Below are positions 1 to 11,094 of a DNA stretch of 64,000 nucleotides, in pieces. Origin of the DNA: Leclercia sp. LSNIH1 (GTDB lineage Bacteria > Pseudomonadota > Gammaproteobacteria > Enterobacterales > Enterobacteriaceae); contig NZ_CP026167.1 of the NCBI RefSeq assembly GCF_002902985.1, positions 2,232,001 to 2,296,000 on the forward strand. Direction: 5' to 3'. The notes under the pieces were generated by a model. It made no database searches, was not told the origin of the DNA, and saw only the letters and a program-made list of their open reading frames with translations. The position numbers and the translations under genes are program-made. Position 1 is the first letter of the stretch. Each line of letters opens with the position of its first letter.

Positions 1-248
1 CCGTGGTTGAAACATTCAGCGAGGTTCGGGCAGGAGGCCTCTTCACAAACAGAGTGAAGGCCGTTTTTGCGCATCGCCGCTTTAATTCCCTGAATACGCG
101 AAGAGTCCGCCGGAAGTTTAATTTTCATCCATGCCGGTTTTCTTAACAGCGCTTCGCGCTCCGTAGCCACGTTTTTAACCGGGATTAGGGCCATTTTATC
201 GGCATCGCGGTATTTAACACCGCGTTCCATCACAATGGGTTTACTCAT
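1..248 (-). CDS. lipA: Lipoyl synthase LipA (N-terminal part)
   Basis: Lipoyl synthase is a radical SAM enzyme that inserts two sulfurs into protein-bound octanoyl groups, the last step of lipoate synthesis after LipB. Only the first 82 codons lie in the window; the gene runs off the left edge. The start is ATG at 248-246 ([10 protein letters not shown]), as in E. coli. Cys68, Cys73 and Cys79 ([12 protein letters not shown]) are the three ligands of the auxiliary, sacrificial iron-sulfur cluster. The radical SAM CxxxCxxC motif lies beyond the edge. lipB is encoded further upstream on the same strand, with ybeF between them, as in E. coli. Identification is firm. Confidence 0.97.
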   Translation of the reverse strand, partial: MSKPIVMERGVKYRDADKMALIPVKNVATEREALLRKPAWMKIKLPADSSRIQGIKAAMRKNGLHSVCEEASCPNLAECFNH

Positions 249-454
249 AGCGTGCGTCTTCCAGTTGCGAATATCGAAGGAAAGCGTTTCAATTCAAGGG
301 AATGTTGTATTTATCAACTATTTTTGAACGAACGACAGGCAGTATATCATTGATACGGACGATAAAGCAGCCTGCCCGGTCGCCAAATTGTAAAATAGTT
401 GTTGTTTTGAGCCTTTTATGCGGAATAACCCGCTTTTATGGATGAGGATAAGGC

Positions 455-1408
455 TTAAAAGGCCTGGCGGATGACGTTGATGAGATTTTCCAGCACCGGG
501 TCGCGCAGGCTCAGCTTGTTGTAATACAGCGAGATTTCTACGCATTCAGCATTGAGCGGGGCGAAGGGGATCTGCTCCAGCGGCCAGCAATGGCGTACCA
601 GGTTAAACAGACGCTCCGGGATGATACCAATCAGATCGCTGTTGCCGATCAGGGCGGCAATCGTAAAAAGATTGTAACTGCTGAAGTTGACCTGCTTTTC
701 CGGGAAAATGTCGTTAATGCGTTGTCGCAGCCCATTCAGGTTTTGGCCTTCCAGCGTGAGCAGCGTTTGCTCATAGTGCTGCAAATTGTCTACCGTTGCG
801 GCCTGGCTCAGCGCCGGATGGTCTTTACGGCAGATTAGCAGCAGTCTGTCGGCGAAAAGTACGTGGTGGCTCAGGGCGCGGGCATTCAGGGAATTGCTGT
901 CCACAATCAGATCGGACTGGAACTGCCCTAACTGCGTCTCGGCGTCAACGATCGAAATATTACGCAGCATCAGGTGTGGCGCATGGATCTTCACGGCCTG
1001 GTAGATTGGCGGCAGAACCAGAGCGGCTACGGTCGGGGTCGTGCCAATGGTGATAGTGCGCTGCTTATCGTAGCTGCCGGTGAGATCCAGCGCCCCGAGA
1101 ATCGATTCCAGCCCCTGGCTGATATATTCGTGCAGATGTGTGGCGTAGGCGGTGGGGGTCACCCCCTGGCCTTTACGAATAAAGAGCGGATCGGGAAAAA
1201 TTGTCCGTAATTTTTGAATGGACTGACTAATTGCCGAGGGAGTGAGATTCAGAATTTTCGCAGCATTAACGATCCCTTTATGAACATATACCGCCTCAAA
1301 AATCGTCAATAAGTTGAGATCGATATTACGTAAAGTCCGAAAAATTTGCGGTTTTGCATCACTGCCGATTTCACTCAAGCGCTTTTCTGGAAGTTTATTA
1401 TTATCCAC
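455..1408 (-). CDS. ybeF: LysR-family transcriptional regulator YbeF
   Basis: This is a 317-residue LysR-type regulator. A winged helix-turn-helix covers about residues 28-90 (core LTPSAISQSIQKL), and a periplasmic-binding-protein-like effector domain makes up the rest. The start is GTG at 1408-1406, placed 5 nt after a strong Shine-Dalgarno GGAGGG. Its place between lipA and lipB matches E. coli ybeF, whose targets and ligand are not established. The neighbours suggest no clear link to lipoate metabolism. Family assignment is certain; the symbol rests on synteny and sequence recall. Confidence 0.93.
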   Translation of the reverse strand: MDNNKLPEKRLSEIGSDAKPQIFRTLRNIDLNLLTIFEAVYVHKGIVNAAKILNLTPSAISQSIQKLRTIFPDPLFIRKGQGVTPTAYATHLHEYISQGLESILGALDLTGSYDKQRTITIGTTPTVAALVLPPIYQAVKIHAPHLMLRNISIVDAETQLGQFQSDLIVDSNSLNARALSHHVLFADRLLLICRKDHPALSQAATVDNLQHYEQTLLTLEGQNLNGLRQRINDIFPEKQVNFSSYNLFTIAALIGNSDLIGIIPERLFNLVRHCWPLEQIPFAPLNAECVEISLYYNKLSLRDPVLENLINVIRQAF

Positions 1409-1672
1409 GCTATCCCTCCATATATATTCACGATATAAATAATAGTTGAATTTAAATAATGTGCTTATTGAGATGGGTAAACAGGTTCTGTTAATTGAGG
1501 TTCTTTACATTAACTCTTTGAATTACATTGTTTTCGATCAGGCGTGACTGCGCCAGTCGGCATGCCATGCCGACGCGGAAAAACAGGTGAAACGCGAATG
1601 TGCAGACGTGTTGCAGGCGTTTTGAAAATATAGAAATCAGGGGGTGTTGTAAAGGATAAATGGTTCAAATAA
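1409..1672. other. Intergenic region ybeF-lipB with coding-like remnant
   Basis: The interval between the divergence from ybeF and the lipB terminator holds no intact gene. It includes an AT-rich ybeF upstream region. At 1548-1625 on the plus strand a 25-codon open stretch ends in TGA at 1623-1625. Its composition looks like coding sequence, ending in a charged helical tail (KQVKRECADVLQAF), but it lacks a start codon and ribosome site. A 19-nt perfect palindrome (GTCGGCATGCCATGCCGAC) lies inside it. No family is recognised for the remnant. Confidence 0.4.
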
Positions 1673-1701
1673 GACTGGCTCATCAAATAAATGAGCCAGT
1701 C
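1673..1701 (-). terminator. Rho-independent terminator after lipB
   Basis: A perfect 11-bp stem (GACTGGCTCAT / ATGAGCCAGTC) with a 7-nt loop starts 12 nt past the lipB stop. On the minus strand it is followed by a T-rich tail (TTATTTG). Confidence 0.8.
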
Positions 1702-1712
1702 GGGAAAGAGAA

Positions 1713-2354
1713 TTAAGCAGCAATATATTTATGAGGTGGATTATTTAGCAGTGCTAAAATAGAGTTAACCAAATGTGGGCGCGCCACCTCGGGCGTAATG
1801 TCCTTGACCCACTCACACATTTGCGCCATCTCCATCCCGGCATAACCGCAAGGGTTAATGCGCTGAAAAGGCGAAAGATCCATATTGATGTTTAATGCCA
1901 GACCGTGAAAAGAGCACCCTTTACGAATTCGCAGACCAAGGGAGCATATCTTTCTTTCACCGACATAGACGCCGGGAGCGTCCGCCCGCGGGTGCGCATC
2001 AATATCAAATTCAGCCAGCGTGTTAACCACTGTCTGTTCCAGCAGCGTCACCAGCTCGCGCACGCCGAGCTTTCTGCGTTTCAGGTTAAGCAGAACATAC
2101 ATCACCTGCTGGCCCGGCCCGTGATAGGTAATCTGCCCGCCACGATCGCTCTGGATAACCGGTATATCGCCAGGCATCAACAGATGCTCAGCTTTGCCTG
2201 CCTGGCCCTGGGTAAAGACGGGGGGATGCTCTACCAGCCAGATCTCATCCGGCGTGTTCTCGTCGCGTGTGTCAGTAAATTCATGCATAGCCTGGGAGAC
2301 AGGCTCATAGGGCTGCAGCCCAAGCTGGCGAACGAGAAGGGTGTCCTGATACAA
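1713..2354 (-). CDS. lipB: Octanoyltransferase LipB
   Basis: LipB moves octanoate from acyl carrier protein to the lipoyl domains of 2-oxoacid dehydrogenases and the glycine cleavage H protein; LipA then adds sulfur. The catalytic dyad is visible as Cys in INPCGYAG and Lys in GERKICSLG. The conserved [12 protein letters not shown] segment is also present. I chose a TTG start at 2354-2352 ([12 protein letters not shown]). It gives 213 residues, exactly the E. coli length, with GGAGAG 7 nt upstream. An in-frame start further upstream would add 16 residues with no family match. ybeD lies just upstream and lipA further downstream. Confidence 0.95.
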   Translation of the reverse strand: MYQDTLLVRQLGLQPYEPVSQAMHEFTDTRDENTPDEIWLVEHPPVFTQGQAGKAEHLLMPGDIPVIQSDRGGQITYHGPGQQVMYVLLNLKRRKLGVRELVTLLEQTVVNTLAEFDIDAHPRADAPGVYVGERKICSLGLRIRKGCSFHGLALNINMDLSPFQRINPCGYAGMEMAQMCEWVKDITPEVARPHLVNSILALLNNPPHKYIAA

Positions 2355-2446
2355 AACGATCTCTCCGAACGAAGGAACAAACTGTAGCGGGGAGTATATC
2401 ACAGAGGGGAAGCAGGTTACCCGGCGATGCGGGTAACCGAAAGGCG

Positions 2447-2710
2447 TTAAAGCACCATACGAACGATATCGATATTGCCGAGCTCTTCGTACAGGGTCTC
2501 GACTTGTTCAATATGCGTGGCCGTGATGGTGATCGACACAGAGTGGTAGTTACCTTTGCTGCTTGGTTTCACCGTCGGAGAGTAGTCTCCTGGCGCATGG
2601 CGCTGTACCACCTCAACCACCTGATCAACCAGCTCAGGCAACGCCTGTCCCATTACTTTGTAAGTAAAAGGAGTAGGGAATTCAAGCAGTTCATTAAGTT
2701 TGGTTTTCAT
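2447..2710 (-). CDS. ybeD: YbeD, DUF493 family small protein
   Basis: This 87-residue protein has an ACT-like (DUF493) fold and is almost identical to E. coli YbeD. It starts [20 protein letters not shown] and ends IDIVRMVL. No biochemical function is firmly established for the family. It always sits between dacA and lipB in enterobacteria, which suggests a link to lipoate or envelope functions but does not prove one. The upstream dacA terminator implies it can have its own promoter. Confidence 0.95.
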   Translation of the reverse strand: MKTKLNELLEFPTPFTYKVMGQALPELVDQVVEVVQRHAPGDYSPTVKPSSKGNYHSVSITITATHIEQVETLYEELGNIDIVRMVL

Positions 2711-2730
2711 GGGAGCTCCGGCAGTACGTC

Positions 2731-2765
2731 AAAAAAATAATAACTCCCACATCAGGTGGGAGTTA
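2731..2765 (-). terminator. Rho-independent terminator after dacA
   Basis: A 10-bp perfect stem (TAACTCCCAC / GTGGGAGTTA, loop ATCAG) is followed on the minus strand by ATTATTTTTTT. It lies between the dacA stop and ybeD. Confidence 0.9.
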
Positions 2766-2817
2766 TCAGGTTACATAGTATATGGGGACAGAAATCACAC
2801 TTTCAAGTGTTCAATTC

Positions 2818-4029
2818 TTAACCAAACCAGTGATGGAACATCAATTTAATGTAATCAATGATTTTGCCGAAGAAATTGCCTTCAGGGATTTCATCCAGCA
2901 CCACCAGTGGGCGCTGATCGATGGTTTTACCATCGAGCTGGAAGTTGATGGTGCCGACAACCTGGTTTTTCTTCAGCGGGGCGTGCAGCTCGCTGGCGTT
3001 CAGCACATAGCTGGCCTTCAGATCTTTCATGCGTCCACGAGGAATGGTCAGGTAGAGATCTTTATCTACACCCAGGGAGGCACGATCGTTATTACCGAAC
3101 CAGACCGGCTCAGAAGCAAACTCTTTCCCCGCTTTCAGCGGGTTAACGGTTTCGAAGAAGCGGAAGCCCCAGGTCAGCAGCTTCTTGCTCTCAGTCTCGC
3201 GTCCTTTAAAGGTACGACCGCCCATCACGGCAGAGATAAGACGCATCTGGCCTTCCGTCGCCGAGGCGACCAGGTTGTAACCCGCTTTTTCAGTGTGGCC
3301 GGTTTTGATGCCGTCAACGTTCAGGCTGTTGTCCCACAGCAGGCCGTTACGGTTGGTCTGACGAATACCGTTAAAGGTGAACTCTTTCTCTTTGTAGATG
3401 GTGTATTCGTTCGGTACGTCACGGATCAGCGCCTGACCAATCAGCGCCATATCGCGCGCAGAGCTGTACTGACCTTCAGCATCCAGGCCGTGAACCGTCT
3501 GGAAGTGGCTGTTTTTCAGACCCAGCGCGCTCACGTAGCTGTTCATCAGGCCGACGAAGGCATCCTGGCTGCCAGCCGCAAAGTCTGCCATCGCCACGCA
3601 GGCATCGTTACCGGACTGCAGGTTGATGCCGCGGATCAGCTGAGAGACAGGCACCTGCATACCCGGTTTCAGGAACATCAAAGATGAGCCCTTAAATACC
3701 GGGTTGCCGGTAGCCCATGCATCGTTACCGATGGTGACCAGGTCGGTCTCTTTGAATTTACCTGCTTTCATGGCCTGACCGATGACATAGCTGGTCATCA
3801 TTTTGGTCAGACTGGCCGGATCGCGTCGTGCATCAGCGTTCTGTTCAGCCAACACTTTGCCGGAGTTGTAGTCGATCAGGATGTAGGATTCCGCGTCGAT
3901 CTGCGGAACGCCTGGGATCATGGTCTTGATATTCAGGTCATCGGCGTGAGCAACAGAGAGCGTGGCAGCGCAAAGCGCCGTAGTGAGCGCCATGCGCTGC
4001 ATAAAACGAGCGGAGAAAGTGGTCTTCAT
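2818..4029 (-). CDS. dacA: D-alanyl-D-alanine carboxypeptidase PBP5 (DacA)
   Basis: PBP5 trims the terminal D-Ala from peptidoglycan pentapeptides on the periplasmic face of the inner membrane and helps keep cell shape uniform. The protein is 403 residues, the same as E. coli. A cleavable signal peptide occupies residues 1-29 (cut after AHA). The penicillin-binding motifs are all present: SLTK with the catalytic Ser near residue 73, SGN, and KTGH. The C-terminus ends in the amphipathic membrane anchor ([13 protein letters not shown]). It follows rlpA, mrdB and mrdA on the same strand, which forms an elongation and cell-wall cluster. Confidence 0.98.
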   Translation of the reverse strand: MKTTFSARFMQRMALTTALCAATLSVAHADDLNIKTMIPGVPQIDAESYILIDYNSGKVLAEQNADARRDPASLTKMMTSYVIGQAMKAGKFKETDLVTIGNDAWATGNPVFKGSSLMFLKPGMQVPVSQLIRGINLQSGNDACVAMADFAAGSQDAFVGLMNSYVSALGLKNSHFQTVHGLDAEGQYSSARDMALIGQALIRDVPNEYTIYKEKEFTFNGIRQTNRNGLLWDNSLNVDGIKTGHTEKAGYNLVASATEGQMRLISAVMGGRTFKGRETESKKLLTWGFRFFETVNPLKAGKEFASEPVWFGNNDRASLGVDKDLYLTIPRGRMKDLKASYVLNASELHAPLKKNQVVGTINFQLDGKTIDQRPLVVLDEIPEGNFFGKIIDYIKLMFHHWFG

Positions 4030-4167
4030 GGTCAGAACAACGACATCCGTGATGGAATTAAAAAAAGTGCCTTACTATAGCAAATGCTATACAGGCAGGC
4101 ATCCGACTTTCAGCATGAGAATGTGAATCATCATGACAAAAACTGACAATTCGGATACCGCCGATTA

Positions 4168-5289
4168 TCATTTTGCAACAGCGATAAATGACTGTAACTG
4201 CGCTTCATTCTGCAGGCGCTGCTGCAACGCGGCGGCCTCAGATTTGCTGGCAAACGGGCCTAACTGGATACGCCAGACTGCGCCATTTTGCTCAACACGA
4301 CCCGGAACACCAAACTGCTGGCCGAGGCGCTGCTGATACTGCTGCGCACGTGCCCGATCGCTGACTGCGCCAACCTGCACGACATATCCACCGGCCTGGG
4401 CAGGGGCGGAAACGGGGGCCGTAACCGGCGCCTGAGTCGGAGCGGACACTGGCGCAGTGACCGGAGCCGTCTGGTTCACCGGCGCGGTGACGACCGGCTG
4501 CGGCGCTGGCGGTTCGCTGCCTTCCAGTACACCTGGCGCAAGCGTGGTGGGTGCGCCGAGGAAACCGCTGCTGCTGACCGGTGCGCCCATGCTGTCTTCG
4601 CTTTTCAGCGTGTCGTTACTGATGGGGCGCACGTCACCCTGCGGCGCAGGTTCGGAAACGGACGACGCGCTACCCATACCGCCGCTCAGATCGGGACGCG
4701 CGGGCAGGGCATAAGTCTGTTTTGCCACGGTAGTACAGGCCATACCCGGGCCGGAGAGCGAACCGTCCTGGGCGACAATAATCGGGTCGATCCGCACTTT
4801 GGTATTGTTTGACGTGTTCAGGCGGTCTGCCGCGGCGCGCGAAAGCGAGATGACGCGATCGTTGCCGTAAGGGCCCCGGTCATTAATACGCACCACGATC
4901 ATCCGGCCATTCGCCAGGTTGGTGATACGCGCATAGCTCGGGATCGGCAGGGTCGGATGCGCAGCTGTAAGCTGCATTGGATCAAACACTTCACCGGATG
5001 CGGTCAGGTTGCTTCCCGGCTCGGCATCATAAATAGCCGCCAGGCCTGCCTGACTGAAGCGGGAAAGATCCTGGACGATTTTGTAGCTCTTACCGTCTCG
5101 CTCGTAATCCTGGTTCGCGGTAGCGCTGAGCGGTTCAAAACGCGGATCGGCTCCGCTGATCTCAACCACCGGACCATTACATACTGCCGGCTGCGGCGGT
5201 GCGACGGTCGCTTGCTGCTGACCATCGTCACTTGTACAGGCTGCCAGTAAACTCACTGCGATGCAGATCCCAGACCACTGCTTACGCAT
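4168..5289 (-). CDS. rlpA: Septal-ring lytic transglycosylase lipoprotein RlpA
   Basis: RlpA is an outer-membrane lipoprotein. Pseudomonas RlpA cleaves glycan strands that lack stem peptides, while activity of the E. coli protein is less clear. A lipoprotein signal ends in LLAAC with the lipidated Cys at residue 18. A double-psi beta-barrel domain covers roughly residues 75-170. A Pro/Ala/Thr/Val-rich linker follows (repeated APVTAPVSAP-type units). A C-terminal SPOR domain (YVVQVGAVSDRARA to SFIAVAK) binds denuded septal peptidoglycan. The start ATG at 5289 has AAGGGG upstream. At 373 residues it is slightly longer than the E. coli protein, mainly through the linker. Confidence 0.95.
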   Translation of the reverse strand: MRKQWSGICIAVSLLAACTSDDGQQQATVAPPQPAVCNGPVVEISGADPRFEPLSATANQDYERDGKSYKIVQDLSRFSQAGLAAIYDAEPGSNLTASGEVFDPMQLTAAHPTLPIPSYARITNLANGRMIVVRINDRGPYGNDRVISLSRAAADRLNTSNNTKVRIDPIIVAQDGSLSGPGMACTTVAKQTYALPARPDLSGGMGSASSVSEPAPQGDVRPISNDTLKSEDSMGAPVSSSGFLGAPTTLAPGVLEGSEPPAPQPVVTAPVNQTAPVTAPVSAPTQAPVTAPVSAPAQAGGYVVQVGAVSDRARAQQYQQRLGQQFGVPGRVEQNGAVWRIQLGPFASKSEAAALQQRLQNEAQLQSFIAVAK

Positions 5290-5299
5290 TGCGTGCCCC

Positions 5300-6412
5300 T
5301 TATACGCTTTTTGACAACATTTTTCTGTGTGTGTGGATCGACATGACGATCCCGAACCCGGCCATCAGAACAATCAGGGCCGAGCCTCCGTAACTCACCA
5401 GGGGAAGCGGTACGCCTACCACCGGCAGAATACCGCTCACCATACCAATATTTACGAAAACATAAACGAATAAAATCAACATCAAGCCACCGGCCATCAC
5501 GCGGCCAAAGGTGGTTTGCGCCCGGGCAGCTATCCACAATCCACGCATGATCAACAGCAGGTAGAGCGCCAGCAGGATCAAAATCCCCACCAGACCTAAC
5601 TCTTCGGCCAGTACCGCGAAGATAAAGTCGGTGTGGCGTTCGGGCAGGAACTCAAGCTGCGACTGTGTTCCGTGCAGCCAGCCTTTACCGCGCAGGCCGC
5701 CAGAGCCGATTGCAATCTTCGACTGTATAATATGATAGCCTGCTCCCAGCGGGTCGCTCTCCGGATCCAGCAGCATCATCACACGCTGACGCTGGTAATC
5801 ATGCATCAGGAAGAACCACAGAATCGGTACAAAGGCTGCGACCAGCACCACCGCAATGCCGATAAGCCGCCAGCTCAGGCCAGAGAGGAACAGTACGAAC
5901 AGGCCGGAGAGGGCGATCAGGATTGAGGTGCCGAGGTCTGGCTGCGCCGCCACCAGCAGCGTCGGCAGGAAGATCAGCACCAGCGCGATAGCCGTATTTT
6001 TCAGCGACGGCGGACACACATCACGGTTGATAAAGCGCGCCACCATGAGGGGGACGGCGATTTTCGCAATCTCTGAAGGCTGAAAACGCACGATACCCAG
6101 GTCGAGCCAGCGCTGCGCGCCTTTCGAAATCGCCCCGAACGCATCGACCGCCACCAGCAGAATAATACAGAAGATGTAGAGATAGGGGGCCCAGCCTTCG
6201 TAGACGCGCGGCGGGATCTGCGCCATCACCACCATGATGATCAGACCCATGGTGATCTGGCCGATCTTGCGTTCGGTCATCCCGAGGTCCTGGCCGCTGG
6301 CACTCCAGATGACCAGGGCGCTATAAACCAGCAGCGCCAGCAGGATCAGCAGCATAGCCGGGTCGATGTGGATCTTGTCCCACAGCGATTTTTTATTCGG
6401 ATTATCCGTCAC
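5300..6412 (-). CDS. mrdB: Peptidoglycan glycosyltransferase RodA (SEDS)
   Basis: RodA is the SEDS glycan polymerase of the elongasome. It works in complex with PBP2, encoded immediately upstream. The 370-residue protein has about ten hydrophobic membrane segments and typical SEDS sequence ([50 protein letters not shown]). The start is GTG at 6412-6410, only 2 nt after the mrdA stop, so the two are probably translationally coupled. Length and sequence match E. coli RodA closely. Confidence 0.97.
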   Translation of the reverse strand: MTDNPNKKSLWDKIHIDPAMLLILLALLVYSALVIWSASGQDLGMTERKIGQITMGLIIMVVMAQIPPRVYEGWAPYLYIFCIILLVAVDAFGAISKGAQRWLDLGIVRFQPSEIAKIAVPLMVARFINRDVCPPSLKNTAIALVLIFLPTLLVAAQPDLGTSILIALSGLFVLFLSGLSWRLIGIAVVLVAAFVPILWFFLMHDYQRQRVMMLLDPESDPLGAGYHIIQSKIAIGSGGLRGKGWLHGTQSQLEFLPERHTDFIFAVLAEELGLVGILILLALYLLLIMRGLWIAARAQTTFGRVMAGGLMLILFVYVFVNIGMVSGILPVVGVPLPLVSYGGSALIVLMAGFGIVMSIHTHRKMLSKSV

Positions 6413-6414
6413 GA

Positions 6415-8316
6415 TTATTGGTCCTCCGCGCCGGCGGCAGCCGGGCTCTCGCTCGGCAGGTCAGTGTTGTTGTCACCCAGCATAATGTGGTCAAGGATCT
6501 GGCGCATAATGGTGCCGACCGCCGGGCCGGCACCGCCGTTTTCCAGAATGATCGACACGGCAACCTGTGGGTTCTCATAAGGGGCAAACGCAATCATCAG
6601 CTTATGGTCACGCAGACGTTCAGCAATTTTGTGTGCGTTATAGGTTTCGTTCGCCTTCAGGCCGAAGACCTGCGCAGTACCGGATTTGGCAGCAATTTTG
6701 TACGGTGCGCCGGCAAAGTACTTATGGGCCGTACCGTTCGCGCGGTTAGCAACGCCGTACATCCCGTCTTTGGCAATTTCCCAGTAACCGGAGTGGATGT
6801 CTCCCACCGGCGGTTCATGGGGCTGCGCCCACGGCACTTTTTTGCCATCTTCGACGGTGCTCATTAGCAGGTGCGGCACTTTCACCACCCCGTCGTTGAT
6901 AAGGATCATCAGCGCTTTGTTCATCTGGATCGGGGTCGCGGTCCAGTAGCCCTGGCCGATGCCTACCGGAATGGTGTCACCCTGATACCACGGCTTTTTA
7001 AAGCGTTTCAGCTTCCATTCGCGGGTTGGCATGTTACCGGAACGCTCTTCGGCCAGGTCGATACCGGTGTAATGGCCATAGCCAAATTTGCCCATCCATT
7101 CCGAGAGTCGGTCGATGCCCATATCGTAGGCCACCTGGTAGAAGAAGGTATCCGCCGACTCCTCCAGCGATTTGGTGACGTTCAGATGACCGTGCCCCCA
7201 CTTTTTCCAGTCGCGGTAGCGTTTTTCAGATCCCGGCAGCTGCCACCAGCCCGGGTCGAAGAGACCGGTGTTGCGGGTGATGACCCCGGCGCTCAGGGCA
7301 GAGACCGCCACATAAGGTTTCACCGTTGACGCAGGCGGATAGACCCCCTGGGTCGCGCGGTTGACCAGCGGCGTATTCGGGTCGTTGAGCAGGCCAGAAT
7401 AGTCTTTGCTGGAGATGCCATCCACAAACAGGTTCGGGTCATAGCTCGGGGTTGAAACCAGCGACAGAATGCTGCCGGTGCGCGGATCGGTGACAATCAC
7501 CGCCGCACGACTGCCTGCCAGCAGGGTTTCGATATACTGCTGGAGCTTAAGATCCAGGGTCAGATAGATGTCATGTCCGGCCTGCGGCGGCACCTCTTTC
7601 AACTGACGGATCACCCTTCCCCGGTTGTTAACCTCAACTTCTTCATAACCGGTCTGGCCGTGGAGAACGTCTTCGTAATAACGCTCAATACCCAGCTTGC
7701 CGATATCGTGCGTTGCCGCGTAGTTGGCGAGCTTGCCATCTTTATCCAGCCTGTCGACATCTTTATCGTTGATTTTCGAGACATAGCCGATAACGTGGGT
7801 TAGCGCAGAGCCGTACGGATAGAAGCGACGTTTGTAGCCTTTAACTTCCACGCCGGGGAAGCGGTACTGGTTCACGGCGAAGCGGGCAACCTGCACTTCG
7901 GTGAGGTTGGTTTTTACCGGGATCGAGGTAAAGCGGTGCGAGCGTGAGCGCTCTTTTTTGAAGGCGGCGATATCGTCATCAGTAAGATCGACCACATTGC
8001 GCAGCGCATCAAGCGTCTGCTGCACGTTATCGACCTTCTCCGGCATCATTTCAATCTGGTATATGGTGCGGTTCAGCGCCAGCGGCGTACCGTTGCGGTC
8101 ATAGATGATGCCGCGACTGGGGGCGATGGGAACAAGTTTGATGCGGTTTTCGTTGGAGCGGGTCTGGTAATCGGTAAAACGGACAATCTGCAGATTATAG
8201 AGGTTGGCGATCAGCACGCCAGTCAGCAGCAAAATCCCCAAAAAGGCGACCAGCGCCCGGCGCACAAACAGCGCGGACTCAGCCGTATAGTCGCGAAAAG
8301 AATTCTGTAGTTTCAT
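6415..8316 (-). CDS. mrdA: Penicillin-binding protein 2 (transpeptidase)
   Basis: PBP2 is the class B transpeptidase that crosslinks side-wall peptidoglycan during elongation, with RodA and MreBCD. The 633-residue protein has one N-terminal membrane segment (about residues 21-45), a pedestal/dimerization domain, and a C-terminal transpeptidase domain. That domain carries PASTVK (active Ser about residue 330), SAD, and KSGTAQ motifs. The C-terminus is Ala/Glu-rich. It is the target of mecillinam in E. coli. The gene lies between rlmH and mrdB on the same strand. Confidence 0.97.
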   Translation of the reverse strand: MKLQNSFRDYTAESALFVRRALVAFLGILLLTGVLIANLYNLQIVRFTDYQTRSNENRIKLVPIAPSRGIIYDRNGTPLALNRTIYQIEMMPEKVDNVQQTLDALRNVVDLTDDDIAAFKKERSRSHRFTSIPVKTNLTEVQVARFAVNQYRFPGVEVKGYKRRFYPYGSALTHVIGYVSKINDKDVDRLDKDGKLANYAATHDIGKLGIERYYEDVLHGQTGYEEVEVNNRGRVIRQLKEVPPQAGHDIYLTLDLKLQQYIETLLAGSRAAVIVTDPRTGSILSLVSTPSYDPNLFVDGISSKDYSGLLNDPNTPLVNRATQGVYPPASTVKPYVAVSALSAGVITRNTGLFDPGWWQLPGSEKRYRDWKKWGHGHLNVTKSLEESADTFFYQVAYDMGIDRLSEWMGKFGYGHYTGIDLAEERSGNMPTREWKLKRFKKPWYQGDTIPVGIGQGYWTATPIQMNKALMILINDGVVKVPHLLMSTVEDGKKVPWAQPHEPPVGDIHSGYWEIAKDGMYGVANRANGTAHKYFAGAPYKIAAKSGTAQVFGLKANETYNAHKIAERLRDHKLMIAFAPYENPQVAVSIILENGGAGPAVGTIMRQILDHIMLGDNNTDLPSESPAAAGAEDQ

Positions 8317-8346
8317 CCGCTGCTTAATTTATCCAGGACTTAATCA

Positions 8347-8814
8347 TTACTCACGGTGATAAGGGTGGTTGGTCGTGATGCTCCACGCGCGGTAGAGGCT
8401 TTCAGCAACCAGAACCCGAACCAGCGGGTGGGGGAGCGTCAGCGCGGAGAGAGACCAACTCTGTTCTGCTGCCGCTTTGCAGGCGGGGGATAACCCCTCC
8501 GGTCCGCCAATTAACAGGCTGACGTCGCGACCGTCCTGCTTCCAGCGTTCCAGCTCAACCGCCAGTTGCGGCGTATCCCAGGGTTTGCCCGGAATATCGA
8601 GAGTGACGATGCGGTTTTTACCGGCAGCAGCCAGCATCAGTTCACCCTCTTTATCGAGAATACGTTTGATATCCGCGTTTTTACCGCGCTTGCCAGCGGG
8701 GATCTCCACCAGCTCGAACGGCATGTCTTTTGGAAAACGACGCAGATATTCAGTAAACCCCGTTTGTACCCAGTCGGGCATTTTTGTACCGACGGCTACC
8801 AGTTGCAGCTTCAC
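8347..8814 (-). CDS. rlmH: 23S rRNA (pseudouridine1915-N3)-methyltransferase RlmH
   Basis: RlmH is a SPOUT-class methyltransferase that methylates pseudouridine 1915 in helix 69 of 23S rRNA on 70S ribosomes, using S-adenosylmethionine. The 155-residue protein contains the knot signature [10 protein letters not shown] and ends with HPYHRE, as in the family. The start is GTG at 8814-8812, 3 nt after the rsfS stop. The rsfS-rlmH pairing is widely conserved and both products act on the large ribosomal subunit. Confidence 0.97.
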   Translation of the reverse strand: MKLQLVAVGTKMPDWVQTGFTEYLRRFPKDMPFELVEIPAGKRGKNADIKRILDKEGELMLAAAGKNRIVTLDIPGKPWDTPQLAVELERWKQDGRDVSLLIGGPEGLSPACKAAAEQSWSLSALTLPHPLVRVLVAESLYRAWSITTNHPYHRE

Positions 8815-8817
8815 GCA

Positions 8818-9405
<588 letters not shown>

Positions 9406-10059
9406 TCAGTTGCTGCTTTTCTGATACAACCCCTGCTGTTGAATATAACGCAACACCGGCATCGGTAACATCTCATCACAGGGGAGCCCCTGCTGCAGGC
9501 GCTGGCGGATAAGCGTGGCTGAGATATCAAACCAGGGCGTCTCCGCGAGGTAAATTTTGCCGGCAGGCTGGTTGTGCAGATCTTCAGATTGATAAGTGAG
9601 GTGCTGCTCCAGCCACAGCTGATGCCGCTCCTCTTTCATCGCCAGGGGATAGCCTGGCCGACGGCAGACGATTAAATGGCTGTTATCGAGGATTGTTTCG
9701 TACTGATACCAGCTCGGGAAATTGAGCAGCGAGTCCTGGCCGATAATAAAGGCCAGCGGCTTCTCCGGCCCTTGTTCGCGTCGCCACTCCTCTAGCGTCT
9801 GCGCCGTATAGGAGGGGCTGTTCCGGCGCAGCTCGCGCTCATCAAGAACAAACAGCGGTTTATCGGCGATCGCCAGCTCCAGCATCTGTTTGCGCTGGGC
9901 GGGGGTAGCCTCGGGCTGCGGGCGATGCGGCGGCACGTTGTTCGGCATAATAGTGACGCATTGCAGGCCAATCTGGTTGGCCAGGATCTCGACCGGTTTC
10001 AGATGCCCGTAATGTACCGGGTCAAAGGTGCCGCCATAGAGTGCCTGTAGAGAGTGCAT
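9406..10059 (-). CDS. nadD: Nicotinate-nucleotide adenylyltransferase NadD
   Basis: NadD transfers AMP from ATP to nicotinate mononucleotide, giving deamido-NAD, the step before NAD synthetase. The 217-residue protein carries the nucleotidyltransferase motif [11 protein letters not shown] near the N-terminus (residues about 9-19) and ISATLIRQR, the second ATP-binding signature, near the C-terminus. The start ATG at 10059 lies 3 nt after the holA stop, so the gene belongs to the leuS-lptE-holA-nadD run. Confidence 0.97.
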   Translation of the reverse strand: MHSLQALYGGTFDPVHYGHLKPVEILANQIGLQCVTIMPNNVPPHRPQPEATPAQRKQMLELAIADKPLFVLDERELRRNSPSYTAQTLEEWRREQGPEKPLAFIIGQDSLLNFPSWYQYETILDNSHLIVCRRPGYPLAMKEERHQLWLEQHLTYQSEDLHNQPAGKIYLAETPWFDISATLIRQRLQQGLPCDEMLPMPVLRYIQQQGLYQKSSN

Positions 10060-10062
10060 CTC

Positions 10063-11094
10063 TTACCCTTCTATAAAAATGTCTGCCAGCGCCTTGTGGC
10101 ACAGCAGCAGAGAAAGGCTTTCCAGCTCAGACCAGATCGACTGACCGTAATCCTGCTTCAGAGTCAGTTCGGTGCGTGTCAGAAGCTGAACGGCCTGGCG
10201 CAGCTGTTCCGGGCTCAGCCGGTTCAGGGCTTCGGTGGTCATGACGCGGCGGTTCTGCCAGACCCGGTGTTTATCAAACAGCGCGCGCAAAGGCGTATGC
10301 GCTGACTGGCGTTTAAGCGTCACCAGCAGCAGCAGTTCCCGCTGTAAGGTTCGCAGCAGAATCACCGGCTCGCTGCCTTCGAGACGCAGCTGCTGCAGAA
10401 TATGCAGAGCGCGTTTGCTCTTAGCGGACAGCAGGGCATCGACCCAGTGAAAAGGGGTAAAGTGCGCCGCGTCGTTAACTGCCTGCTCAACGCGCGGTAA
10501 GGTCAGTTTGCCATCGGGCCAGAGCAGCGCCAGCCGCTCCAGAGCCTGGGCCAGCGCCAGCAGATTACCTTCGTAACAGTAACAAAGGAGCTGGTTGGCC
10601 GCGTCATCCAGCTGCAGATTGCGCTGCTTTGCCCGGGCCGCCACCCATTTTGGCAGATGCGCCTGCTCCGGTGTCTGGCAGGTCACCAGCACCGAATGGT
10701 TTGCCAGCGCCGTAAACCAGGCGGCATTTTCCTGCGCTTTGGTCAGTTTATTGCCGCGAACGATCAACAGCAGATCGCTGTGCAGCAGGCTAACCAGCGT
10801 GGCAAGCTGTTCGTTGATCGCCGCGTTAGGGCCGTTTTCCGGGAGCTGGATAAGCAGCGTTTGCCGGGCAGCAAACAGGCTCATGGCCTGACAAAGGGAG
10901 AAAATCTCCTGCCAGTCGGTGCTGTTATCCAGGGTGAAACTGTGGTGCTCCTCAAAGCCCTGAGTGGCCGCAAACTGACGCACGGCGTCCTGGCTTTCCT
11001 GGAGCAGCAGCGGATCGTTTCCGAGAAACAGATACGCCGCGCGCAGCCCTTCATTGAGCTGCGCGCGGAGTTGTTCAGGGTACAACCTGAGCAT
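10063..11094 (-). CDS. holA: DNA polymerase III delta subunit HolA
   Basis: Delta is the wrench of the clamp loader: it binds and opens the beta sliding clamp as part of the gamma/tau-delta-delta-prime complex. The 343-residue protein matches E. coli HolA in length and sequence (starts [21 protein letters not shown]). Like its orthologues it has a degenerate AAA+ fold without a working Walker A. Its ATG overlaps the lptE stop by one base (TAATG), which implies coupling. Confidence 0.96.
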   Translation of the reverse strand: MLRLYPEQLRAQLNEGLRAAYLFLGNDPLLLQESQDAVRQFAATQGFEEHHSFTLDNSTDWQEIFSLCQAMSLFAARQTLLIQLPENGPNAAINEQLATLVSLLHSDLLLIVRGNKLTKAQENAAWFTALANHSVLVTCQTPEQAHLPKWVAARAKQRNLQLDDAANQLLCYCYEGNLLALAQALERLALLWPDGKLTLPRVEQAVNDAAHFTPFHWVDALLSAKSKRALHILQQLRLEGSEPVILLRTLQRELLLLVTLKRQSAHTPLRALFDKHRVWQNRRVMTTEALNRLSPEQLRQAVQLLTRTELTLKQDYGQSIWSELESLSLLLCHKALADIFIEG

